Source: Nitrospirales bacterium (lineage in GTDB: Bacteria; Nitrospirota; Nitrospiria; Nitrospirales; UBA8639). Taken from it: DNA of 32,456 nt. The DNA lies in assembly GCA_022824735.1 (NCBI GenBank), contig JAJDZI010000045.1:1-32456 (forward strand), given 5' to 3'. The stretch's first letter is position 1, and the number at the start of each line of letters is the position of its first letter. The position numbers and the translations under genes are program-made. Positions 1-7,301 of the stretch are shown here, piece by piece. Under the pieces are notes generated by a model, which was not told where the DNA came from, searched no databases, and was given only the letters and a program-made list of their open reading frames with translations.

Positions 1-493
1 CGTTTTCGTTTGCGTTCGCTCATTGGTTGAACATTCCACAGTCTCCTTCTGCCATTCCCGACGCTCCCTCCCCTTGTCATTCCTGTCTGTGTTCAGTAAT
101 TCGTTGACAATGTTCCCCCTCACCCCAGCCTTCTCCCACAAGGGGCGAGGGGAGGCATGGAATGGAATTGCCTCTCCCTTGAGGGGAGAGGATGAAGGTG
201 AGGGTGAGTCGGGGCAGGCCCCTGTGCCTGCCCTCCACAGAAAGGACAACCACAGGGGGTTGTCCCTACATGCTGTCAACGAATGAGCGAACATCTACAA
301 TTCCCGGCCATATGGACTGGATCCTCGATTAAGGACGTCGAGGAGGAATCCAGTGTCTTTGCTTTTCCCTCCGCCTATAAGACAAAGACCCTGGATTCTC
401 GCGTGCGCAAGAAAGACAGAAGGAGAAGACAAGCATAACCTCTTTTCCGTCATTCCCGACAAAAGAGCAAACAAATACTTTTTTTCTCATGCC
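1..493. repeat. Gene-free mosaic of palindromic intergenic repeats
   Basis: This stretch has no convincing gene; the ORFs at 23-286 and 353-631 are repeat-rich and lack family features. It holds several short inverted repeats: CCCTCACC (117-124) with GGTGAGGG (197-204); CCTCTCCC/GGGAGAGG (171-178/184-191); GGGCAGG/CCTGCCC (212-218/227-233); GGACAACC/GGTTGTCC (244-251/258-265); and a CTGGAT...ATCCAG hairpin (317-353). Such modules are common dispersed intergenic repeats in many bacterial genomes. GTCATTCC-type words also recur near 50, 75 and 450. Direct observation is strong; any mobility is inference. Confidence 0.75.
317..353. repeat. REP-like hairpin with a second partial copy near 29.6 kb
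   Basis: Arms CTGGATCCTCGA and TCGAGG..AATCCAG flank a short loop. The core at 320-344 recurs at 29617-29641 on the same strand with two mismatches in 25 nt. This suggests a dispersed repeat family with more copies outside the window. Confidence 0.65.
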
Positions 494-949
494 TCAGGCT
501 TCAACGACCAACTTGGGCCATGGGGCGAGTGCCTCAAAAAGCTCCGCTTCTTTTCGTTGCATGCGCCGGGCCTGCTGCCTGCTCCGCTCATGGTCATATC
601 CGGCCAAGTGCAGGACGCCGTGAATCAGTAATCGCAGGACTTCTTCATCCAGGGAATGGCTGCATGCTTTGGCTTGGCGTCTGGCCGTAGGAATAGCAAT
701 CACCACGTCCCCGAGCAGGGGCGCAACCCGGGATTCGACTTCCCGATAGGCAAACGCCAGGACGTCCGTGGTTCGATCCTTGTTCCGATACGTCCGGTTC
801 AGCCGTCGCATTTTGGTATCGCCGATTAACGCGACACAAATTTCGGCTTCGGCCTCGTCGAGAAGCCGCAAGAGTTTCCCCGTGACCCGGCGTAACGCCG
901 CTTCACGAATCGACACGCTTTTCAAGCGACATTGAATGCTGATAGACAC
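494..949 (-). CDS. ybeY: Endoribonuclease YbeY (rRNA maturation factor)
   Basis: This is a 151-residue member of the UPF0054/YbeY family, a zinc-dependent single-strand endoribonuclease involved in 16S rRNA 3' maturation and late 30S quality control. The diagnostic metal motif H-x3-H-x5-H is intact as HGVLHLAGYDH (His110, His114, His120). Length is typical for the family. The start is GTG with no obvious Shine-Dalgarno sequence, so the exact N-terminus is less certain. It lies 65 bp downstream of phoH on the same strand, the classical phoH-ybeY pairing, and is the last gene of a mutM-phoH-ybeY unit. No clear terminator follows it. Confidence 0.95.
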   Translation of the reverse strand: MSISIQCRLKSVSIREAALRRVTGKLLRLLDEAEAEICVALIGDTKMRRLNRTYRNKDRTTDVLAFAYREVESRVAPLLGDVVIAIPTARRQAKACSHSLDEEVLRLLIHGVLHLAGYDHERSRQQARRMQRKEAELFEALAPWPKLVVEA

Positions 950-1014
950 GGATCGTTACGTGAAAAAGACGGGGGGTTCTGATGATTGATCCGGGTTCAT
1001 GACGGAAGGTCCGT

Positions 1015-2013
1015 TCATTCGCCTGTTTTTGCCGGCGCCGCACCCGTTCCGTTTCCATGTTGGTTGTAGGCCTTGATGATCTCCTGCACCAACCGATGCC
1101 GGACCACGTCGCGGTCGTGGAAATACACGAATTTGATGCCGTCCACGTTTCGCAGGATTTCAGAAATCTGGATCAGGCCCGAGGGGCGGTCGGGCGGCAA
1201 ATCGACTTGCGTAATATCTCCCGTCACCACGGCTTTGGAATTGAAGCCCAGCCGCGTGAGAAACATTTTCATCTGTTCCGCCGTGGCATTCTGGGCCTCA
1301 TCCAGAATGACAAAGGCATCGTTGAGGGTACGGCCCCGCATGAACGCCAAGGGCGCCATTTCGATATCGCCGCGCTCGATCAGGCGATTCGCCCGCTCCA
1401 TATCCATCATGGCATACAAGGCATCATACAACGGACGCAGGTACGGGTGCACCTTGGCGAACATGTCACCCGGGAGAAAGCCCAATCGTTCACCGGCCTC
1501 CACGGCCGGACGCGCCAGGACGATCCGTTGCACTTCCTTTTTCGTGAGTGCCGCCAGCGCCATGGCCATGGCCATATACGTTTTACCCGTCCCGGCCGGC
1601 CCGATCCCGATCACCAGGTCATGCTGCCGGATGGCTTGGAGATACATCTGCTGCGAGGGAGTCTTGGGAACGACCCACCCCTTGGGCGTGAGAATGTGAG
1701 CCGTATCCAGGAAGGACGACGTTTCGGGTTGGTCGGATTCGGCAGCCTTGAGCGCCCGGGTCACGTCTTCCGATCGTAATTGGCGCCGGCCAATCGTGCG
1801 TTCGGCCAATTCACACAGCAACCCTTCAGCCCTGCCCACCGCTTCGGACGGCCCTTCCAGGGTCACCTCATTGCCGCGGGCCGACACGCGTACGCGGAGA
1901 CCGTCTTCAATCAACCGGAGATGCAGGTCTCTGGGGCCAAACAGGTTGGGAAGATCGACCCCTTCACGAAGTGTGACTTTTTTCACGAAAGCGTTTTGGT
2001 CCAAGGAAGACAC
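1015..2013 (-). CDS. phoH: PhoH-like ATPase
   Basis: This 332-residue PhoH family protein has an N-terminal KH-like region (about 1-95) and a P-loop ATPase domain. Walker A is GPAGTGKT at residues 138-145 and a Walker B-type VILDEAQNA lies near residue 238. The family consists of RNA-associated ATPases, often coupled with YbeY in RNA or ribosome metabolism; the precise substrate is not established. The GTG start gives the usual family length but has no strong Shine-Dalgarno sequence. It is flanked on the same strand by mutM (67 bp upstream) and ybeY (downstream), probably as one transcript. Confidence 0.93.
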   Translation of the reverse strand: MSSLDQNAFVKKVTLREGVDLPNLFGPRDLHLRLIEDGLRVRVSARGNEVTLEGPSEAVGRAEGLLCELAERTIGRRQLRSEDVTRALKAAESDQPETSSFLDTAHILTPKGWVVPKTPSQQMYLQAIRQHDLVIGIGPAGTGKTYMAMAMALAALTKKEVQRIVLARPAVEAGERLGFLPGDMFAKVHPYLRPLYDALYAMMDMERANRLIERGDIEMAPLAFMRGRTLNDAFVILDEAQNATAEQMKMFLTRLGFNSKAVVTGDITQVDLPPDRPSGLIQISEILRNVDGIKFVYFHDRDVVRHRLVQEIIKAYNQHGNGTGAAPAKTGE

Positions 2014-2080
2014 AAGTGGCGTTTGCGCATTCTAGCAAAGGGTCCACGGGCCGACAAGAAAAAGATAGGTGATCGTTCGC

Positions 2081-2908
2081 TTACCGCTTCTGACAGGTTG
2101 GACAGACAAACGACGAGCGTTCATCCATGAGCACTCGAATCCTGTTTCCGCACCCGGCCGGACACGGCGCGCCCGTCTTCTGATACACCAGGTGCCGGCG
2201 CTGAAATTGTCCCGGTTGCCCATCCGGCGCAACAAAGCTGCGAATCGACGAGCCGCCCCTGAGAATCGCTTCTTTCAGCACGCGTTGCAGGGTTTCAAAC
2301 AACGCACGGATTCTTGTCTTCGACAATCGACGTCCGCGAGCGTACGGATGAATGCCCGCTCGAAACAGCGCCTCATTGGCGTAGATGTTCCCGATGCCGG
2401 CGATCCGGCGTTGATTCAACAGCACGGCCTTGATCCGGCCACGACAGGATTTGATCAGGTCCACAAATTCGTCACTGGTCATCGTGAACGGATCGCTGCC
2501 GAAGCGACGTTGGCGATAGGCCTTCCAATCGTTCCGGTCCAAGAGATACAACCTGCCGAATCGACGCGCGTTCCAATACCACAACGCCGGTTGCGGCCCG
2601 TTCGCCAGGCTCATCATCACATGCACGTGTTTCGCGCTCGGGATCGCTTCACGCGCGAAGAGCAGCAGGCCCGTCATTCCGAGTTCCACCACGACCACCC
2701 GTTTTCCCGTGCCTCGCTCGCAGATCAGGACGACGCTCTTCCCGTGCCGCTGCGCCTCCGTGACGCGAGAACCGGAATACCAGGCGAGCGACTCGATGCC
2801 TTGCCGGATCATGTCTTCCCGCCCGACCCGAATGTGATTGATCGTGGCCCCAACCACGGCTGCGTGTAATTGTCGTCGCACCACCTCGGCTTCGGGAAGT
2901 TCCGGCAT
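2081..2908 (-). CDS. mutM: Formamidopyrimidine-DNA glycosylase
   Basis: This is a 275-residue Fpg/MutM bifunctional glycosylase/AP lyase, which removes 8-oxoguanine and formamidopyrimidines from DNA. The start is set at ATG 2908 because the mature protein must begin MPELPE (Pro is the catalytic nucleophile after Met removal, followed by the catalytic Glu). A GGGAGGAG Shine-Dalgarno sequence sits just upstream; the longer ORF to 2989 is an artefact. The helix-two-turn-helix segment GIGNIYANEALF is present. The C-terminal zinc finger is CPAGC...CPTCQ, that is C-x3-C instead of the usual C-x2-C. It is the first gene of the phoH-ybeY unit. Confidence 0.96.
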   Translation of the reverse strand: MPELPEAEVVRRQLHAAVVGATINHIRVGREDMIRQGIESLAWYSGSRVTEAQRHGKSVVLICERGTGKRVVVVELGMTGLLLFAREAIPSAKHVHVMMSLANGPQPALWYWNARRFGRLYLLDRNDWKAYRQRRFGSDPFTMTSDEFVDLIKSCRGRIKAVLLNQRRIAGIGNIYANEALFRAGIHPYARGRRLSKTRIRALFETLQRVLKEAILRGGSSIRSFVAPDGQPGQFQRRHLVYQKTGAPCPAGCGNRIRVLMDERSSFVCPTCQKR

Positions 2909-2939
2909 CACGCTCCTCCCAGGATACCAATGACTGCTT

Positions 2940-2968
2940 ATCGTGGAGGCAGGTTGTGGTTCTGTCAA
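2940..2968 (-). promoter_or_regulatory. Candidate promoter of mutM-phoH-ybeY
   Basis: On the minus strand a perfect -35 TTGACA (2963-2968) is followed after 17 nt by CACGAT (2940-2945), a weak -10 (3 of 6). It lies about 30 nt upstream of the mutM start. The -35 is convincing, the -10 less so. Confidence 0.45.
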
Positions 2969-3000
2969 CGAAGTTGGGTACGCCTTCATTTCCTCGGCGG

Positions 3001-3029
3001 TTGCGCGTACCCCCTGCGGCTTCTATACT
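3001..3029 (+). promoter_or_regulatory. Candidate sigma70 promoter of the zinc-ribbon gene
   Basis: TTGCGC (3001-3006), a 17-nt spacer and TATACT (3024-3029) lie about 45 nt upstream of the ATG at 3075. The -10 matches consensus at 5 of 6 positions. Confidence 0.6.
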
Positions 3030-3074
3030 GTCCGTGCCACCATTCACACCCCTTCATCCGGAGAGCAAGTGACG

Positions 3075-3434
3075 ATGTCCAGCCTCGACGTCCAATACGT
3101 ACAGGAACGGCTCACCCAGGCAAAATGCGCCGTGTGCAAGAAGAGCCGGTTCGTCATCGACAGCCGTTCCATGAAGGAAGACGGGGAATGGAAGGGGATC
3201 TGCCTGGACTGTTACTATAACTTCCCGGTCTACACGGACATGGAGTTTTATCTCCGCATCCAACCCGACGTACAATATTGGCTCAAAGACATTACCTGTC
3301 CCCTGTGCAGCCATCGTGGCGTGACGCTCGATTTTCGCATCGTGATGTCCGTGAGGGAATCACGCTATTTCGTGACCTGCGAGCATTGTGGTCATGCATT
3401 CACCGAACAGTCGTATTTGGAGGTCTTTGAATAA
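3075..3434 (+). CDS. Double zinc-ribbon protein of unknown function
   Basis: I do not recognise this 119-residue protein as a named family. It contains four CxxC knuckles in order: CAVC, CLDC, CPLC and CEHC. They form two C-x2-C...C-x2-C zinc ribbons separated by an aromatic-rich linker (FPVYTDMEFYLRIQ). The ATG at 3075 is chosen because GGAGAG lies 9 nt upstream and the longer ORF from 2943 crosses the promoter; a GTG at 3069 is an alternative. The protein is probably cytoplasmic since no signal or membrane segment is seen. A small acidic ORF follows after 5 bp, so the two are probably cotranscribed. Binding of nucleic acid or a protein partner is possible but only inferred. Confidence 0.8.
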   Translation: MSSLDVQYVQERLTQAKCAVCKKSRFVIDSRSMKEDGEWKGICLDCYYNFPVYTDMEFYLRIQPDVQYWLKDITCPLCSHRGVTLDFRIVMSVRESRYFVTCEHCGHAFTEQSYLEVFE

Positions 3435-3439
3435 CGCTC

Positions 3440-3625
3440 ATGGACGACTCCGACCCCTCTGCCCCCCAACCGGCTCCCGACAAGGACGAGACCAAAGCCA
3501 AGAAGGAAATTCACGTGGTCTCGGTTCCCCACGACGATGACATGATTGCCCAGGAAATGGCCGAACTCTTCGAAGAAGACGAAGTAACCCACCAACACGG
3601 AAGCACCGAACCCGAAGGCGACTAG
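3440..3625 (+). CDS. Small acidic hypothetical protein
   Basis: This 61-residue ORF begins 5 bp after the zinc-ribbon stop. A GGAGG lies inside the end of the preceding gene, about 16 nt from the ATG, which is further than usual; translational coupling is likely. The protein is highly charged: acidic ends (MDDSDPS, FEEDE, EPEGD) around a KDETKAKKE patch, with no membrane segment. It is probably largely disordered with one short amphipathic helix (MIAQEMAELF). No family is recognised. Position and strand argue for a real gene, but the short length lowers confidence. Confidence 0.6.
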   Translation: MDDSDPSAPQPAPDKDETKAKKEIHVVSVPHDDDMIAQEMAELFEEDEVTHQHGSTEPEGD

Positions 3626-3656
3626 GCCCCCACTCCCAAGATCCGCATGAGTCGAA

Positions 3657-4439
3657 TCAGTCCTTGGGGAACCATGGGATGAAGGCATTGGTCGTGCGTT
3701 GATATTCCCGGTAGTCCTCGCCCCGGGTCGCGGCGGCTTGTGCTTCGGCCAAGGGGATGCCCGTCACTTTGAGTAAAGCGCCGATCATGACGACCGGACC
3801 CACCAACGTCAGCCGCCAGTCCGGCAATCCGAGACTCATCACCACGTACGCACACCAGTGCACGCCTTCAAAAAAGTAATTGGGGTGCCGTGAATATCGC
3901 CACAGTCCCTGCCGGCAGGTTTTGCCCCGATTGCCGGGGGCTCGCCTGAATCGATTCAACTGACCATCCGCCACGGTTTCTCCGGCTACCCCGATGACCC
4001 AGATGATGAGCCCCAGGACTTCCCACGTATGCCACGTGGGATCGGGATTCGACATCAGGACCGCCAAGGGAATCGAAAAGATAGCGACGGCAACGGCCTG
4101 TCCGACAAAATACGCGAAGAAATACCACTCCGCCCGATTGCCGGATTGTGCTCGAAGCGTCCTGTACCGATGGTCTTCTTCGGGGGCACAGACCCGGTTG
4201 ACGGCAATATGGCCCCCGAGGCGAACCGCGTATCCCGTTGCCATGGCAGCCACGACCAGCCGATGACTCAGGTCGCCCGTGGCCGTCAGACCGAAGCCGA
4301 CGGCTACCAGGCCGAAGCCCACACAGAACCCCACGTCCGCCAAAGACGCGTTCCGGTGCATCCATCGGTAGCCCAGCCACAACCCCGCCATGATGGGCGT
4401 GTTCAGCAGCAAGGCCCATACGGGAAGGTGCCAGTTCAT
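3657..4439 (-). CDS. DUF1295 family integral membrane enzyme
   Basis: This 260-residue polytopic membrane protein resembles the DUF1295 / steroid 5-alpha-reductase C-terminal-like superfamily. It has several hydrophobic helices (about 5-25, 34-53, 65-82, 107-130, 140-160 and 190-235). The family signature YSRHPNYFFE lies near residue 184, and a GxxLLKVTGIPLAE-type segment near the C-terminus. Distant relatives are NADPH-dependent reductases and isoprenylcysteine methyltransferases acting on lipids; the substrate here cannot be told. The ATG is supported by GGAGGGAC immediately upstream. It converges on the acidic-protein gene with 31 bp between the stops and diverges from the 84-residue gene. 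Confidence 0.85.
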   Translation of the reverse strand: MNWHLPVWALLLNTPIMAGLWLGYRWMHRNASLADVGFCVGFGLVAVGFGLTATGDLSHRLVVAAMATGYAVRLGGHIAVNRVCAPEEDHRYRTLRAQSGNRAEWYFFAYFVGQAVAVAIFSIPLAVLMSNPDPTWHTWEVLGLIIWVIGVAGETVADGQLNRFRRAPGNRGKTCRQGLWRYSRHPNYFFEGVHWCAYVVMSLGLPDWRLTLVGPVVMIGALLKVTGIPLAEAQAAATRGEDYREYQRTTNAFIPWFPKD

Positions 4440-4452
4440 GTCCCTCCGGATA

Positions 4453-4481
4453 TTGACCCCTGACGGAGCCTTGTGTATGGT
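4453..4481 (+). promoter_or_regulatory. Candidate promoter of the 84-residue gene
   Basis: TTGACC (4453-4458), 17 nt, then TATGGT (4476-4481), 27 nt upstream of the ATG at 4509. It lies in the 69-bp divergent gap with the DUF1295 gene. Confidence 0.55.
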
Positions 4482-4508
4482 GAGCCGCTACATTTGGGAG
4501 GTACGCTC

Positions 4509-4763
4509 ATGGATGACCAGATCATGCAGGCCTATTTGGACGTTGAACGTTCCATGCAACGCTACAATGAATTCCTCCATCAATATCTGATTGCTCTTCA
4601 ATCCACGGAGGGCGCGGATGCCAAAAAACTCGAACGCATGACCGCCGGCACAAAGGCCATGCAAGACAGCAGCACTATTTACCTGTCCTATGCGAAATTT
4701 GTGGCGTATGGCATGCCGGAGAGCGAAGATCTCATTGAAGAAGAGGACGATCTCCAAGCCTGA
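4509..4763 (+). CDS. Small helical hypothetical protein
   Basis: This 84-residue protein begins [10 protein letters not shown]. The start is placed at 4509 rather than 4473 because GGGAGG sits 6-7 nt upstream and the upstream extension would overlap the promoter. It appears entirely helical, with a Met/Gln/Tyr-rich first half, a Lys/Arg patch ([13 protein letters not shown]) and an acidic tail (IEEEDD). There is no signal peptide or cysteine. It has its own promoter and stands alone between the DUF1295 gene and the 3' end of tRNA-Pro. No function is suggested by sequence. Confidence 0.7.
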   Translation: MDDQIMQAYLDVERSMQRYNEFLHQYLIALQSTEGADAKKLERMTAGTKAMQDSSTIYLSYAKFVAYGMPESEDLIEEEDDLQA

Positions 4764-4786
4764 TACTTGTGGAACAAGAATGGTCA

Positions 4787-4863
4787 TGGTCGGGGCGAGC
4801 CGATTTGAACGGCCGACCTCTCGCACCCCAAGCGAGTGCGCTACCGGGCTGCGCCACGCCCCG
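4787..4863 (-). tRNA. tRNA-Pro(GGG)
   Basis: The minus strand folds into a full cloverleaf: acceptor CGGGGCG/CGCCCCG, anticodon stem CTCGC/GCGAG with loop TTGGGGT (anticodon GGG), and a T-arm with loop TTCAAAT. Discriminator A and an encoded CCA give 77 nt. It lies about 35 bp downstream of the MerR-type gene, so it may be the last element of the ihfA-merR transcript. Confidence 0.96.
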
Positions 4864-4898
4864 ACAATGATTCCATAACGACGGAAAGACCGGATCCC

Positions 4899-5270
4899 TC
4901 AATGCGCGGAGGTCCCGGTCTTCCGATGACTCGACGCATCCAAGATATCCAGGATTCCCTGGAGCTCTTCCCTGATTTGCTGCACCTGTCCTGCCGGCAT
5001 TGACGTCTCCTCCCGGTCACGCCCTCGACGGCGACGCCAATGCCGTTTGAGGCCCATGATGGTGTAGCCTTCCTCATAGAGCATCCGTTTGATTTCCAGA
5101 ACGACTTCGATCGTCTGTTTGTCATAAACCCGGTGCCGCCCCTGACTCTTTCTGGGACGAAGGAAACTGAACTCGGATTCCCAAAAGCGAAGCACGGAAG
5201 CCGGCAATTTCGTAATCGTACTGACTTCACCAATCTTGTAAAACGCCTTGTCCGGAAACTTACTCGTCAT
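4899..5270 (-). CDS. MerR-family transcriptional regulator
   Basis: This 123-residue protein has an N-terminal MerR winged-helix DNA-binding domain: YKIGEVSTITKLPASVLRFWE followed by the wing (RPRKSQGRHRVYD) at about residues 10-75. A basic linker (WRRRRGR) and a short helical tail follow. No effector-binding cysteines or domain are present, so no ligand can be assigned. The ATG at 5270 is preferred over the GTG at 5300 because GGAGG lies upstream and the MerR fold starts directly after it. It is 39 bp downstream of ihfA; the ihfA-merR-tRNA-Pro order is also known from Geobacter-like genomes. Confidence 0.9.
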   Translation of the reverse strand: MTSKFPDKAFYKIGEVSTITKLPASVLRFWESEFSFLRPRKSQGRHRVYDKQTIEVVLEIKRMLYEEGYTIMGLKRHWRRRRGRDREETSMPAGQVQQIREELQGILDILDASSHRKTGTSAH

Positions 5271-5309
5271 GGGTACGACGGCCTCCGAGGACCGATGCAC
5301 GGAGAGGCC

Positions 5310-5585
5310 CTACGAATTCACATCTCTTTTGAAGATTTGACTCGCTCGAAAGGTGACCACCCTTCGAGGGGTGATGGCAATTTCTTCGCCAGTTCGAGGG
5401 TTGCGCCCTTTACGTTCTCCTTTGCTTCGCACCATAAAATTTCCGAATCCCGCAATTTTGACCGATTCGCCTTTGCGCAGCGCGTCCTTCATGCATTGCA
5501 GGACGTACTCCACCAAATCCATGGCCTCGGTTTTGGAAACGCCTACTTGTTCGCAGACGTGATTGGCAATGTCGGCTTTACGCAT
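5310..5585 (-). CDS. ihfA: Integration host factor alpha subunit / HU-family protein
   Basis: This 91-residue DNABII nucleoid protein bends DNA as a dimer. It begins MRKADIANHV and carries the beta-arm signature GRNPRTGEEI, with Pro at the intercalating position, and FGNFMVR. The ATG at 5585 follows GGGAGGACC; the longer ORF to 5603 is not needed. Length and the adjacent MerR gene favour the IHF-alpha branch over HU, though a homodimeric HU-like role cannot be excluded. It follows cimA by 75 bp on the same strand, so it may be transcribed with the amino-acid operon. Confidence 0.9.
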   Translation of the reverse strand: MRKADIANHVCEQVGVSKTEAMDLVEYVLQCMKDALRKGESVKIAGFGNFMVRSKGERKGRNPRTGEEIAITPRRVVTFRASQIFKRDVNS

Positions 5586-5660
5586 GGTCCTCCCGGGGCT
5601 CACTCCCGTATCGCGCGAGGAGATTCCAGCCTTGCAACGTATCGAGCAGGCACCTGATTG

Positions 5661-7244
5661 TCAAGAAGAGGGGATGAGCTCATTCTTCAGCAGCTTATAC
5701 TCGATGCTATCGGCCAAGGCCTGCCAACTGGCCTCGATAATATTTTCCGACACGCCGACCGTGCCCCACGTGCTTTTGTGGTCGCCGGATTCGATCAGCA
5801 CCCTGACCTTCGAGCCGGTCCCGTGACTACCCGCCAGCACCCGCACTTTGTAGTCCAGCAACCGGACTTCGCGGAGTTCGGGGTAGAATTTTTCCAACGC
5901 TTTCCGCAAGGCATTATCCAACGCATTGACCGGACCGTCCCCCTCGGCCGCAGTCTGTTCCACGGTCTGATCGACCTTCACTTTGACCGTGGCTTCCGTA
6001 ACCGGCACCTCGTCGGCTTGCCGTTTTTCGACGATGACCCGTAACCCCAACAGTTCAAATGAGGGACGATGCGTGCCCATCGCTTCCCGGACCAGTAACT
6101 CGAATGATCCTTCGGCGCCCTCGTATTGGTACCCGTCCCGTTCCAAGTTCTTGAGTTGAGCCAACAGTTCCTGGAGGCGCGGATGGTCTTTGGAGAGGTT
6201 GAAGCCTAAACTTTCCGCCTTCCGGACCACGCCGCTCCGGCCCGTATTATCCGAAATCAACACCCGTTGCCTGTTGCCCACCGATTCCGGCTCGATATGC
6301 TCATAGGTCTGGGCATTTTTCTGAACGGCATGGATGTGAACGCCGCCCTTATGGGCGAACGCCGCGTCCCCGACGTAGGGTTGCCGCTTGTTCGGCAGCA
6401 GGTTCGCAATTTCCGAAACGAAATTGGAGACGTTCCGGAGTTGCCGGATCCGGTCGCCGCCCAACACTTCCGCCTGCATCTTCAATTCAAGATTGGCCAG
6501 CACGGAACAGAGATTGACGTTTCCGCACCGCTCGCCGATCCCATTGATGGTTCCCTGCACCTGCCGGGCTCCCTGCCGCACGGCGACCAGGGTATTCGCC
6601 ACCGCCATTTCCGCGTCGTTGTGCGCATGCATACCCAAGGGAACGCGGCACGTTTGCTTCACATGCTCCCAGATGGATTGGACTTCCCACGGCATCGTGC
6701 CGCCATTGGTGTCACAGAGAATGATCCGTTCGGCGCCGCCCTCGACCGCCGCGTGGATCGTCTGCATCGCATAGGCGGGATCGGCCTTGAACCCGTCGAA
6801 GAAATGTTCGGCATCATAAAAAACCCGTTTGTCATGGGCGCGCAGGTACGCGACTGAATCCCTGATCAGTTCGAGATTGGTTTCCAAGGCGGTGCCCAAC
6901 GCGTCCGTGACGTGCAAGGTCCAGCTTTTCCCGAAAATCGTGATGACGCTGGTTTCCGCGGCCAGGAGCGCCTGGAGATTGGCGTCGGTCCCGGCGGCCT
7001 GATTGGCCTTTCGGGTCGAGCCGAAGGCCACGATTTTCGCCTGTTGCAGCGGAATCGCCCGGATGACCTGAAAAAACTCGATATCCCGGGGGTTGGCGCC
7101 GGGCCAGCCGCCTTCGATGAAATGGACGCCCAACTCATCGAGTTTCTGCGCGATACGGACCTTGTCTTCGACCGAAAAACTGACGTCTTCGGCCTGGGCG
7201 CCGTCTCGCAACGTGGTATCGTAGATTTCCAAATGATCCGCCAT
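5661..7244 (-). CDS. cimA: (R)-citramalate synthase
   Basis: This 527-residue protein belongs to the alpha-isopropylmalate/homocitrate/citramalate synthase family. It condenses acetyl-CoA with pyruvate to citramalate, the entry to threonine-independent isoleucine synthesis. The TIM-barrel begins with YDTTLRDGAQ (Arg13, Asp14) and contains the metal ligands in HAHND (His206, His208). A C-terminal LeuA-type allosteric domain spans roughly residues 400-520. Length and the FIEGGWPGANPRD segment fit the CimA type rather than LeuA. It lies 57 bp downstream of lysC. The same transcript carries thrC, so two routes toward 2-oxobutyrate may coexist, unless threonine deaminase is missing elsewhere in the genome. 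Confidence 0.92.
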   Translation of the reverse strand: MADHLEIYDTTLRDGAQAEDVSFSVEDKVRIAQKLDELGVHFIEGGWPGANPRDIEFFQVIRAIPLQQAKIVAFGSTRKANQAAGTDANLQALLAAETSVITIFGKSWTLHVTDALGTALETNLELIRDSVAYLRAHDKRVFYDAEHFFDGFKADPAYAMQTIHAAVEGGAERIILCDTNGGTMPWEVQSIWEHVKQTCRVPLGMHAHNDAEMAVANTLVAVRQGARQVQGTINGIGERCGNVNLCSVLANLELKMQAEVLGGDRIRQLRNVSNFVSEIANLLPNKRQPYVGDAAFAHKGGVHIHAVQKNAQTYEHIEPESVGNRQRVLISDNTGRSGVVRKAESLGFNLSKDHPRLQELLAQLKNLERDGYQYEGAEGSFELLVREAMGTHRPSFELLGLRVIVEKRQADEVPVTEATVKVKVDQTVEQTAAEGDGPVNALDNALRKALEKFYPELREVRLLDYKVRVLAGSHGTGSKVRVLIESGDHKSTWGTVGVSENIIEASWQALADSIEYKLLKNELIPSS

Positions 7245-7301
7245 CAGGTTCCTATTCCTTGACGTACATACTCGAATCGCGTTTTCTTTTTCAAGACCTC
7301 C

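Noticed and set aside
1-493. CRISPR-like array
   Set aside because: The repeats are palindromic, unequal and not regularly spaced; no cas genes are near.
23-631. Short plus-strand ORFs in the first 600 bp
   Set aside because: They run through palindromic repeats or into the 3' part of ybeY and show no protein-like features.
1057-1779. 240-residue plus-strand ORF opposite phoH
   Set aside because: Antisense shadow of phoH; no domain and no ribosome-binding site considered convincing.
4767-4781. CTTGTGGAACAAG hairpin between the 84-residue gene and tRNA-Pro as a terminator
   Set aside because: Only a 5-bp stem with a 3-nt loop and no T-run on either strand.
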